NCBI GenBank assembly: GCA_023807065.1
Contig: JAJJLU010003693.1
Location: 1-37,685 of the forward strand
Source: Isotricha intestinalis
Taxonomy: Eukaryota; Ciliophora; Litostomatea; Vestibuliferida; Isotrichidae
Direction of reading: 5' to 3'
Length of the DNA stretch: 37,685 nt
Shown: one piece after another, positions 8,793 to 17,652 of the stretch
Position numbering within the stretch: the first letter of the stretch is position 1
Layout of the letters: each line of letters opens with the position of its first letter
Notes under the pieces: model-generated
What the model saw: only the letters and a program-made list of their open reading frames with translations
What the model was told of the DNA's origin: nothing
Database searches by the model: none
Translations under genes and position numbers: made by a program

Positions 8793-10640
8793 TTATCCTA
8801 TTCCTGGAATTTCTCTTTTACAATAAGGACATTCATTTTTAAATTTTAACCATTGTTCTAAGCATTCAGTATGAAATATATGATCACAAGGAGTAATCAT
8901 AAAAGGTTTTTTTTTAAAGGGAACTTTAATATATTCAACAAAATTTTTGAATTTTTCAGAAACAAAAAATAGAGAGTTTTTATCTTTATTATTTTCAAAA
9001 TATTTTTCATTTTTAATTTCTTCTATTTTAAGTTTATCTAAACAAATTATACAATCTGGATTTTCAGAAATATGTTCATTAATTTTAATATCATCAAAAT
9101 AATAATTATAATATGCGCATCTTATTTTTTCAGGGACTAAAAATCTAGGACCGTATTCTTTTTGTAATAATAATATTATAATTTCTATTATTACAGTAGA
9201 TGAGACTAAGAAGCTTTTTAAATATGAACTTTGTAATCCGAAAATATTATAAGGATATGCTTTTAAATAAATTATAAAAAATAATTTAGGAATAGAAGAT
9301 GAAATTATATATCCTACACTCATTGGAGGTCTTATTCCAACTCTAATTGAATGTAAAATTTGGAAAAAATATGTGAAAAAAAATAAAGAATAACAACATA
9401 AAAAATTCATTATAAATATTCTACATAAAACTAAACATAAAAATATAAATACATAAAATACACCTCCAAAAATCATTAATTTCGTTCTATAATATAACCT
9501 ATCATTATAATCTAAATAATTTACTTTAAAACAAATAAATAAAGTTTTTACTTCAACTACTGCTATATCTAAGAAATATATTATTGAAATAATACCAAAA
9601 TAAAAACAAATTGTATCATCTTTTTCAATGTTACATTTATAAAAATGACCAGTTGATATTAATGCTTTTATAATAATTGACATTATTATAGTTATTAAAT
9701 CATAACCTGCACATTTTTCATTAAATCTAATTAATTCTTTTAAATTATTCATTAAATAATACAATTGAATTAAATTTATTATTATCACCATAAATGTATA
9801 ATTTCTTGCATTTATTATATCATTTTCTATGTTATATCCTTCTAAATAAAATTCCATTTGGAAATTCTTTTTTTTATAAATTTTTAATTCTATTTTAGTA
9901 TAATCAAATATTAAATGTGATTTAAATCCTTTTGAAAAAGAATTTTTTATTGGAAAAAAAGTGATTTCAAATGTTAAATTATTTAATTTATGTTTTTTAC
10001 AATAAGTTAATATTTCACATGATGCATAATCTATTGTTGTATTGTTATTTATTATAGATAATATTTTTAAATTTTGATTTTTTTTAGGATAAATATTATC
10101 TAAAAATGTTAAATTTTGAGCAAAATTATCTGGAAAATTTAAAGTAAAATTTCCTTTTATATAATAATCATCATATGCTCCATCCTTTAATTCAAAAAAA
10201 ATATCTATACTTGATTTTGAAAAATTATTATATTTTTTATATCTTATTGGAGTTTTAAAATTTAATTCAAGTTTTCCATCATTATTCCCAAATAAATCTC
10301 TTAAAAAAATTAAATTTTTCCATTTTCCTCTAAATTTCATTTCTACTAAATTTTCAATAAAATGAAATACTTTTTTATTTTCTAAAGCATAAGTAATATT
10401 CATTTCTTCTTTTGTATTATTTTCAAAAAATAAATTATTTTTTTGTAATATTCTTAAATTGTTTTCATTAAATGAATCTTTGAATAAAAAATGTATAATA
10501 TATAATTTAAATAAGATATATATTAAGAATATATAAATATTATAAATCATCAATTTAAATATTTTTTTAATATTTATTTTTCTAAATTTATCATTATTAC
10601 TTTTTATTATTTGATTTATTGTAATCTCCATATTTGACAT
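8793..10640 (-). CDS. membrane RING-H2 E3 ubiquitin ligase, Tul1/Dsc1/FLY type
   Basis: The protein, 615 residues from the ATG at 10640, has the order expected of the yeast Tul1/fission yeast Dsc1/plant FLY1-FLY2 family. An N-terminal membrane helix (about 30-53) is followed by a ~220-residue lumenal domain with several N-glycosylation sequons, then about six or seven membrane helices (280-495), and a cytosolic C-terminal RING-H2. The RING ligands are C530/C533, C585/H587, H590/C593 and C604/C607, with a ~50-residue insert after the first pair. The segment YGPRFLVPEK just after the last helix and the RING core PCDHIFHTECLEQW are typical of the family. Family members act in Golgi/endosome membrane-protein quality control. 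A longer frame extends upstream to 10664 but begins at TTG, so I use the ATG. Confidence 0.87.
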   Translation of the reverse strand: MSNMEITINQIIKSNNDKFRKINIKKIFKLMIYNIYIFLIYILFKLYIIHFLFKDSFNENNLRILQKNNLFFENNTKEEMNITYALENKKVFHFIENLVEMKFRGKWKNLIFLRDLFGNNDGKLELNFKTPIRYKKYNNFSKSSIDIFFELKDGAYDDYYIKGNFTLNFPDNFAQNLTFLDNIYPKKNQNLKILSIINNNTTIDYASCEILTYCKKHKLNNLTFEITFFPIKNSFSKGFKSHLIFDYTKIELKIYKKKNFQMEFYLEGYNIENDIINARNYTFMVIIINLIQLYYLMNNLKELIRFNEKCAGYDLITIIMSIIIKALISTGHFYKCNIEKDDTICFYFGIISIIYFLDIAVVEVKTLFICFKVNYLDYNDRLYYRTKLMIFGGVFYVFIFLCLVLCRIFIMNFLCCYSLFFFTYFFQILHSIRVGIRPPMSVGYIISSSIPKLFFIIYLKAYPYNIFGLQSSYLKSFLVSSTVIIEIIILLLQKEYGPRFLVPEKIRCAYYNYYFDDIKINEHISENPDCIICLDKLKIEEIKNEKYFENNKDKNSLFFVSEKFKNFVEYIKVPFKKKPFMITPCDHIFHTECLEQWLKFKNECPYCKREIPGIG

Positions 10641-11211
10641 TTTTAAATACTGTTCTATTAACAATATATTTAATTAATAAATTTTCTTTTCTATTAAATT
10701 TTGTTATTAAAAACTGTTAAGATAATTTTTAAAATAGAAAAATTTTTTATATTTTTTTAAAACAATAAAAATCAAATCAAAACATTATTCCAATATTAAA
10801 AATTATTCTATATAAATTCCAAAATCAATTTACTTTATTCTATAATTAATAGCTTTTTCTTAATAATATTCAAAATTTATATTAGATAAACTTAAAAATC
10901 AGTGGATAAAAGAATAATTTTTGTATATTTGATTTAAGATAAGTCTCCATTCTTTTGGAAATTTTATAATTTTTTATTCTTTTTATTTAGAAAATTTCTT
11001 TATTTAATTATATTTAATATTTTTAAATTTTAATTGTTTTGAAATTGTTTCTTTTTTTAATTTCAAAATTATATTTTTTATCTTTAATTTACAAAAATTT
11101 CATCCAAATTAAATCTCATCAAAAAAAAAAAGAAAAAGTAAAAAAATTAACTTAAAAAAAAAAAAAATAAAAAACGACTATAACAAAAAAAAAAAAACTT
11201 AAATAAAAAAA
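10641..11211. promoter_or_regulatory. divergent intergenic region with A-rich leader for the TM2 gene
   Basis: This 571-bp spacer separates two divergent genes and so should hold promoters for both. No reading frame, tRNA or repeat family is visible. From about 11118 to 11211 the plus strand is extremely A-rich, with several runs of 7-14 A broken by short G/C-containing words such as ACGACTATAAC, ending directly at the ATG at 11212. A similar A-rich sense-strand leader precedes the Rab1 ATG at 33846. I infer a 5' UTR or core promoter for a well-expressed gene; no specific factor site is identified. Confidence 0.5.
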
Positions 11212-11856
11212 ATGAGTCTTAGAAAAACAAGTCTTACATTTCTTCTCTTATTATTTGTAATAACAAAAAGTCAAGTGACAGTTACTCCCGAAGGATACGC
11301 CCAAAACGGTGAAGGTGGAGGAGCTCAACTTCAAATTGGATTAAATGCTAATGGAATATACAATTACTGGTATTCAAAAGACCAAGACATGTACAAAGGT
11401 CGTTCACTTGGAGATACACTAACATGTTCAGAAACAACATGTCCAAAACCAAATGAATGTATTGAAAATTATAATTTTTGCATGTGCGATAAAACAAGAG
11501 CAAATTATCCTTTCATTGGAGAAGATAATAAATTTTGTACTTATAAGAGAAAAAGACAACTTGTTGCATTTTTATGGGAATTATTTACTAATGTTGGAGT
11601 TGGACATTATTATATTCATCATATTGCAAGAGGTGTTTTTAAAAGTTTAATGACTGCTACTCCTATTGTTATTTTTGTTCTTGGAAAATTGAGATTGTTA
11701 AAAACTTGGTTTAATGAAGGTACTACTGGAATTTGTATGGCTTCTATTATGTGTGCTTGTGGATTAGGATCTTTTATTTGGTGGCTTGTTGATGCTATTA
11801 TGTTTGGAACTAATAAATATAGAGATTTTAACGGAGTTCCTCTTCAACATTGGTAA
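11212..11856 (+). CDS. secretory TM2-domain membrane protein
   Basis: This 214-residue protein starts with a signal peptide (about 1-20: basic start, then TFLLLLFVIT). A short extracytoplasmic region with Cys at 72, 77, 83, 90, 92 and 109 follows, presumably disulphide-bonded. A basic KRKR precedes membrane helices at about 115-135, 140-160 and 175-198. The TM2 signature is clear: GVGHYYI near 129-135 and IWWLVDAIMFGTNKYRDFNG near 189-208. TM2 proteins are small membrane proteins found from bacteria to animals; many in protists have no assigned function. The codons at the 5' end are noticeably richer in G/C than in neighbouring genes. It is convergent with the OSCP1 gene, 163 bp away. Confidence 0.9.
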   Translation: MSLRKTSLTFLLLLFVITKSQVTVTPEGYAQNGEGGGAQLQIGLNANGIYNYWYSKDQDMYKGRSLGDTLTCSETTCPKPNECIENYNFCMCDKTRANYPFIGEDNKFCTYKRKRQLVAFLWELFTNVGVGHYYIHHIARGVFKSLMTATPIVIFVLGKLRLLKTWFNEGTTGICMASIMCACGLGSFIWWLVDAIMFGTNKYRDFNGVPLQHW

Positions 11857-12019
11857 TTAATATCATTATTTTTAATTCGGTTTTACTCTTCAATATCTTT
11901 TTTTTTCTTTTTTCTTTTTTTTTAAAGGCTTTTTGTTATTTAAATTTTTTAGTGATGAATTAAATTTTTTAATTTTTTTTTTTTGTTTAATGTTATTTAT
12001 TAATTTATTTTTAATTATT

Positions 12020-13372
12020 TTATTGATCTTCTTGAACTGCTTTATCCATTAAATCTAATAAATCATCTTCATTATTTTGATTATCATCTTTAGTATCACC
12101 AATTAATCCAGAAAATGCATCATTAATTTTTTTATGAATATTTTCTTCTCTATTAATTTCAATATAGTCAGTATCATCATTTTCATTATTATGTGATTTA
12201 TTTGAGGGAAATAAATCTATTTTAAAAGTTCCTTTTTCATTCGTATTTGAAACAGATAATAAATCTGCTAATTCATTAAATTCTTTTTTTGTACTTTCTG
12301 ATAAAATTTTTTGATAATTTTGAGGTAATTTATTTTTAGTTTGAACACCAAATAATTCTGATTCTTTAATATTTAATTCTTTTGCTCTATTAATTTCATA
12401 TAAACCACTTTCATATATATTTTCTTTTTTTTCTTCAATTTTTTTTACTAATTTTTCTTCTTTAATTACTTTTTCTTTTTCTTTCTCTTTCTCATCAGAT
12501 TTAATATCTTTTGTTTCAGGAGTATCATTAGTCTCATAATTATTTTTATTAATTGTATTTGAATCATCTCTTGGAATAATTCTAGGTTTTTTATCAGAAA
12601 ACATATTTAATCCTAAATCAGTATCAAAATTTTTATTTCTTTCAGTAGTTTTATTTTTTTTATAAAATTGAGTTAATTTTAATTCAAAATAATCATTATT
12701 TATTACTTTTCCATTTAAATCATAAATTTTAATTTCTCCTGGTTTTTCTACTAAAGGAGGAGCAATTTCATTCATTGGTAAATATAAAATATTTTTTTGA
12801 CTTTGTAATTTATCTGAAATAAAAATAGAAACTTTAACATTTTTTCCTTGTAAAAATCTCATTAAAGTAGATTTTAAAACAATATAATCATATATTGATA
12901 ATTTTCCATAAATATTTTTAAAATCATTAATAACTTTATTTAAAATATTTAGATTTTCTTTATTTTGAGAAGCATTTTCCTTAATTATAATTTCTTTAAT
13001 ACTTTCTAAATGATTCAATGTAATTTGATAAATTTCTTCTGGATATCTAGTTCTAATTAATTCTAATTTAAATGTCATTAACATTAATTCAAATAATTTA
13101 GACATTGAAGTTGAATTTAATCTCATTATACTTGAATGAGCTAATTTTTCGAAAAATTTTCTTACTTGTTGATGAGTATGAATTTTATCATGTTTTGACA
13201 TTTCTGTTAAACACTTTTCATTAAATAAAGTTGCTACTACATCATGAATTACTTGACTACTTTTATTTCCTGCTATTTTTTGAGCTTTTAAACGAGAACA
13301 TAATATATATAACATTTCTCCTCCTAAATTATATATTAATATTGGCATTGACATTAAGTAACTTTCTGACAT
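12020..13372 (-). CDS. OSCP1: OSCP1 (organic solute carrier partner 1 / NOR1) homologue
   Basis: The first ~225 of 450 residues match the OSCP1 family closely. The stretch YNLGGEMLYILCSRLKAQKI at the N-terminus, KLAHSSIMRLNSTSMSKLFELM-like text near 76-100, and LSIYDYIVLKSTLMRFLQG near 158-176 are family hallmarks. The domain starts right at the N-terminus as in animal OSCP1, supporting the ATG at 13372. The remainder is a Lys/Glu-rich, probably disordered tail ending in a strongly acidic segment (EDDLLDLMDKAVQEDQ). OSCP1 has been linked to cilia and flagella in animals and protists, although the human protein was first described as modulating organic solute transport. It lies 175 bp downstream of the adenylyl cyclase gene on the same strand. 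Confidence 0.93.
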   Translation of the reverse strand: MSESYLMSMPILIYNLGGEMLYILCSRLKAQKIAGNKSSQVIHDVVATLFNEKCLTEMSKHDKIHTHQQVRKFFEKLAHSSIMRLNSTSMSKLFELMLMTFKLELIRTRYPEEIYQITLNHLESIKEIIIKENASQNKENLNILNKVINDFKNIYGKLSIYDYIVLKSTLMRFLQGKNVKVSIFISDKLQSQKNILYLPMNEIAPPLVEKPGEIKIYDLNGKVINNDYFELKLTQFYKKNKTTERNKNFDTDLGLNMFSDKKPRIIPRDDSNTINKNNYETNDTPETKDIKSDEKEKEKEKVIKEEKLVKKIEEKKENIYESGLYEINRAKELNIKESELFGVQTKNKLPQNYQKILSESTKKEFNELADLLSVSNTNEKGTFKIDLFPSNKSHNNENDDTDYIEINREENIHKKINDAFSGLIGDTKDDNQNNEDDLLDLMDKAVQEDQ

Positions 13373-13547
13373 GATTTTAATTATTTTTTTATTATGTTCA
13401 AAATATAAGATTAAAAATCAAATATTTTGCTTTAAAAAATTAATATATTTAATTTTTAATATATTTAATATTATAAATTCCAATTTAATTACATTTAAAA
13501 CTTTATATATACACACGAAAGCAATATAAATTTTTTTTTGATTTTTT

Positions 13548-16500
13548 TTAACTTCCATAACTATCTTGTTCATAATCTTTTGAAAATTTTTTATAATTAG
13601 AATTTTTACTACAATCAACTAAATGACTAGGAGTATATTCTAATTCTAATTTTTGTGTTTTAATACATTCTTGAATTTTTCCTAAAAAAAGTCCAAATCC
13701 ATTAATAAAAATACTTTTTGCATTTTCATTAACAATTCCTAAATTTTTTTTATCAACTTCAATTTTTTCTTGTTCAGAAATTAAATTAGTATTAATATTA
13801 GTAATAGTTTTTTTTCTTACAAAATTTTTATTTCTTCCTCCAGAACCAATTAAATGAAAAGAAGTTAATTGTCTATTATTATTTTCTTTATGTTTAATAT
13901 TTAATTTTCTTTTATATTTTTTACCTTCAAGAGAATAATTTTTATTTAAAGGAAGTTGTATCATTCCAAAATTTGAAGTAAATTCATCATACATATTTTT
14001 TATTCTTAAAAAATGAAGTGCAATTTCCCATTTTGATAATTCTTCTTTTGTATTAAATCCAATTATAAATGTTCTATCATCTTTTTCAATATCTTTCTTA
14101 AACCATGATGATACTTTAATTTCTAAATAATATTTTTTACTACCAAATGAACTTTCTTTATCTAATATTGAAATTTGATATATATTTTTTAAAAAAAAAG
14201 ATGCTAGTGGCTCATTATTATCATAGTAATTTTGTTGATAATAATAATAACAAAATTTATTATTTGTTAATACTGCAAATCTAATTTCTTCTTTTCCTCC
14301 ATGTTCATCTTTTTTTACTATTTCTGCACTCATTAACATTGGCATATATAATTTCTTTAATGTTGGATATGAAGAAGTAATTTTTAAATCTACTATTTTT
14401 AATTTTTCAATTATGTCTTTTGTGATTAAAATTTTTTGATTATTTAAATTTATATTCAATGAATCATCATCTATATTATAATGTTTATTATCTTCTAAAT
14501 GATTCATTATTGTTTTTTCTGATGTTTCTAAATGATTTTTTAATATTTCTTGTTCTAATTCTTTTGGCATATATGAAAATTTTGAGAATTCCATTTTTCT
14601 TGCAATTTTACTATGAATATCAGTTTTTTGTTCAACTAACATTCTCTGATATAAAACTTCTCTTAATAAAGGAATAGTGAACATTGCAACTAAATGTTTA
14701 GGTTTAATATCATATAAAATTTCAATTAAACCTAAACTTTCAAAATTTTTTAACATATCTAATAAATCATCAAAAGTTATTGAAGGAAAAGAAATTATAT
14801 CACTTAAAATATCAATATCAAAAATATTACCAATTGCAGCAGCATGCTTTAATATTATTATTTCAATACATTTAAGTGAATCAATTATATTTCCTAATAA
14901 TTTTTCCATTATCATTGGAATTTCCATTTTTGAATAATCTTTAAAAATTATCATTCTTTTAAATTCATCTGATAATAATAATGAAGCTTTATTTTTTAAA
15001 ATTAATAATCCTTGATTTAGTAAACTTTGACATATTTCAATAATAAAAAGAGGATTTCCTTTAAAACTTAAAGGTAATATTGCCTCAATAACATCATTTG
15101 GAACATCATCAATATGAATATCTTCATATAATTCATTTGGTTTTAAAGGATCTTCTTCACTTGCTTCTCTTAATTCTTCTCTTGGTATTGTTGTTATATT
15201 TGCTTTTATTAAATTACTTATATAATTATAATTTAAAAATGGTTTCATTTTTATTATTGTTCCACTTAATGTGAATGCTTCTTCTAATGTTGAATTTATT
15301 TTAACTTTTTTTTCTTTTTCTGAATCTCTTAAACCACAAATTAAACTTTGGAATGTACATACCATAAATATTTTCTTATTTATTTCTGATTGAATTGAAA
15401 ATAAATATTGTCTTATAAATTCTACACTAATACTATCTAAATCTTGACTATCTTCTATTATAAATATTAATGGCTTATCTTTTAAAATATGCTTTTGATA
15501 TTTGAAAACTAAATTTAAGAAAAATTTAGATATTTGAGTTTTATTACTTTCATAATTTCTAACAAAGAAAAAAGGATCTCCTGGTTTTTCTAAATCTTTA
15601 ATTTCATTATAAACATCTTTTGGTTTTGATTTAATAATAGAATAATGAGATGATAAATCATAATCTAAAATTTCTTCAATATAATGAATATTTTTAAAAT
15701 TATCAGTAGAATAAACTAAATTAAATATTAAATCTCCTTCAATAAAAAAACCTTTACCAATTTGATATTTTTTTCTTTCAGGATTATTAACATTTAACAA
15801 AGATTGAAACATTTTTTTAAAAGAAGTTTGAAATCCATTCATATTCATATTATAAGTAATAGGACTTTGATTAGAAATAAAAATAATTTTATCTAAATTA
15901 CCTAAAAAAGAATTATCACCTTTTCTAATAACAGATTGTATTTCAGTTCTAACTAATAAACTTTTACCACTTCCAATAATTCCAGTTATTAATATTGCTT
16001 GACTTTGACCAGTATTTAATAATAAATTATATTTTTCTTGAATAATTTTTTTTTCTTCATCCATTCCAATTCCTTTAAAATCATTATCTAATTCAATTAA
16101 AGGATCATTATTTCCAATTTTATTATTTCTCCTAGTTTTAATTAATTGATTCATAATTTCCATACTCATTTTTTTATTATTATTCTCATCAATAGGAGAA
16201 AAATGATCGAAAGAAATAGAAAATCCTTTTAAACCTCTATTAATTCTAAATTCACAGAATATTTTATTTTGAATTAAATTTTTAGTTTTCTCACAAAGAA
16301 AAAGGCTTTTTTTTCCATGCTGACTAATAAATTCAGGATTATGAGTATCAAGTTCATAAATTTTAATAGCAGTTTGCATGAATCTAGCACTTAAATTAAC
16401 AACTTCTCCAAGAAGTGAATATTCTCTCCTTCCTCCTAATCCACCACAAACACCAGTAAAGCAAGAACCAGTAGTAATACCAATCATAGCTCTAACATTA

Positions 16501-17609
16501 AATTTATCATTCAATTCTGTCAATACTAAATTTCCTGATAATACTGCTCTCACTGGGTCATCACTACTTGAAAATGGAGGAAGTCCCCAACAACATAACA
16601 TTACAGAACCTTTATCATCCATTAAAAATTTATTTAATGATCCTCTTGTTCTATATACACATCTTTGTACTGTTGATATTACATTTTGAATTTTTTCTCT
16701 ACCTTCTTTTGTCTCTGTATCCTTTAAATCTAAAGATAATTTTATAAACATTATAGTTAATAATCTTATTTCTTTGCACCATGATTCCATTTCTATATCT
16801 AAATAATTTATTATTGCTGCTGGGACAAATGTTCTTAAAATATTTATACTTTCACCTAATTTTTCTTGACTAAATTTTGTTCTCATTAAAAAAGCATCAG
16901 CACGAACTTGTAATTTAATATTTTTAATTTCTGGAGTAGGAATATATAAATAATAATTCATATCATCAGTATCAAAATGTTCAGAGTCTTTTTCACAAAG
17001 AGTAAATTTATAATATTTATGTAATTGATTATATACTTTTTCACTAATAATTATTTGACCTCCTTTAGTAGCATGACATTCACTAGAACAAGCTTGTTTC
17101 ATAGCAGAACCAACAATTAAATATTCACTTCTATTAAAAGTTCCTCCAACAAAAAAAATTTTACATTCTCCAACTCCAATTCCAACTTTAACACTTAAAG
17201 GATTTCCACTTCCCATATCTAATTGATTTAATTTTGATTGTATTGTTAAAGCACATTGAAATGCTCTTCTACATGATTCTTCTAAATCATTTTTTTCTGT
17301 TGAAGGCCAAATTACTAAAAGTGCATCTCCTGCAAATTTAAATATGTCACCTCCATTTTTACCTATTATATTTATTAGAAGTTCCATATATCTATTTAAA
17401 CAAAATGCTAAAAATTCTGGTCCTGTTCTTCCTTTTTTTGAAAATTTTTCTGAAAGTTTTGTAAAACCAGATATATCAGCAAAGAGAGATACTGTATTTA
17501 ATGGTATTTCTAAAGGATAACATGGCTTTTGAGATATTGTACCATCTAATACATATTTTATCACTTGAGCTGGGAGATAACCTAGGAGACTTCTTTGACC
17601 TACTTTCAT
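13548..17609 (-). CDS. soluble-type adenylyl cyclase (ADCY10-like) with C-terminal PH domain
   Basis: The 1353-residue protein would make cAMP from ATP. It has two class III cyclase domains (C1 about 36-195, C2 about 282-410), then a P-loop NTPase module (Walker A GIIGSGKS at 543-550, Walker B LIFIIED at 714-720) and helical regions, as in mammalian soluble adenylyl cyclase. C1 supplies the metal-binding aspartates D45 (FADISGF) and D95 (KFAGDALL). C2 lacks them but supplies K327, D332, N405 and R409 with the spacing expected of the substrate-binding set. The long TPR-like end of the mammalian enzyme is missing. Instead, residues ~1085-1205 look like a PH domain, with its final-helix Trp at 1194. 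There is no membrane segment. OSCP1 lies next door on the same strand. Family assignment is firm; the PH call is good but by eye. Confidence 0.93.
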   Translation of the reverse strand: MKVGQRSLLGYLPAQVIKYVLDGTISQKPCYPLEIPLNTVSLFADISGFTKLSEKFSKKGRTGPEFLAFCLNRYMELLINIIGKNGGDIFKFAGDALLVIWPSTEKNDLEESCRRAFQCALTIQSKLNQLDMGSGNPLSVKVGIGVGECKIFFVGGTFNRSEYLIVGSAMKQACSSECHATKGGQIIISEKVYNQLHKYYKFTLCEKDSEHFDTDDMNYYLYIPTPEIKNIKLQVRADAFLMRTKFSQEKLGESINILRTFVPAAIINYLDIEMESWCKEIRLLTIMFIKLSLDLKDTETKEGREKIQNVISTVQRCVYRTRGSLNKFLMDDKGSVMLCCWGLPPFSSSDDPVRAVLSGNLVLTELNDKFNVRAMIGITTGSCFTGVCGGLGGRREYSLLGEVVNLSARFMQTAIKIYELDTHNPEFISQHGKKSLFLCEKTKNLIQNKIFCEFRINRGLKGFSISFDHFSPIDENNNKKMSMEIMNQLIKTRRNNKIGNNDPLIELDNDFKGIGMDEEKKIIQEKYNLLLNTGQSQAILITGIIGSGKSLLVRTEIQSVIRKGDNSFLGNLDKIIFISNQSPITYNMNMNGFQTSFKKMFQSLLNVNNPERKKYQIGKGFFIEGDLIFNLVYSTDNFKNIHYIEEILDYDLSSHYSIIKSKPKDVYNEIKDLEKPGDPFFFVRNYESNKTQISKFFLNLVFKYQKHILKDKPLIFIIEDSQDLDSISVEFIRQYLFSIQSEINKKIFMVCTFQSLICGLRDSEKEKKVKINSTLEEAFTLSGTIIKMKPFLNYNYISNLIKANITTIPREELREASEEDPLKPNELYEDIHIDDVPNDVIEAILPLSFKGNPLFIIEICQSLLNQGLLILKNKASLLLSDEFKRMIIFKDYSKMEIPMIMEKLLGNIIDSLKCIEIIILKHAAAIGNIFDIDILSDIISFPSITFDDLLDMLKNFESLGLIEILYDIKPKHLVAMFTIPLLREVLYQRMLVEQKTDIHSKIARKMEFSKFSYMPKELEQEILKNHLETSEKTIMNHLEDNKHYNIDDDSLNINLNNQKILITKDIIEKLKIVDLKITSSYPTLKKLYMPMLMSAEIVKKDEHGGKEEIRFAVLTNNKFCYYYYQQNYYDNNEPLASFFLKNIYQISILDKESSFGSKKYYLEIKVSSWFKKDIEKDDRTFIIGFNTKEELSKWEIALHFLRIKNMYDEFTSNFGMIQLPLNKNYSLEGKKYKRKLNIKHKENNNRQLTSFHLIGSGGRNKNFVRKKTITNINTNLISEQEKIEVDKKNLGIVNENAKSIFINGFGLFLGKIQECIKTQKLELEYTPSHLVDCSKNSNYKKFSKDYEQDSYGS

Positions 17610-17652
17610 TTTAATTTTTTTTTTAAATTTAAGAATAAAATTTAATTATTTT

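Noticed and set aside
10641..10664. Upstream extension of the RING ligase to 10664
   Set aside because: The codon there is TTG; the first ATG is at 10640 and has a typical A-rich context.
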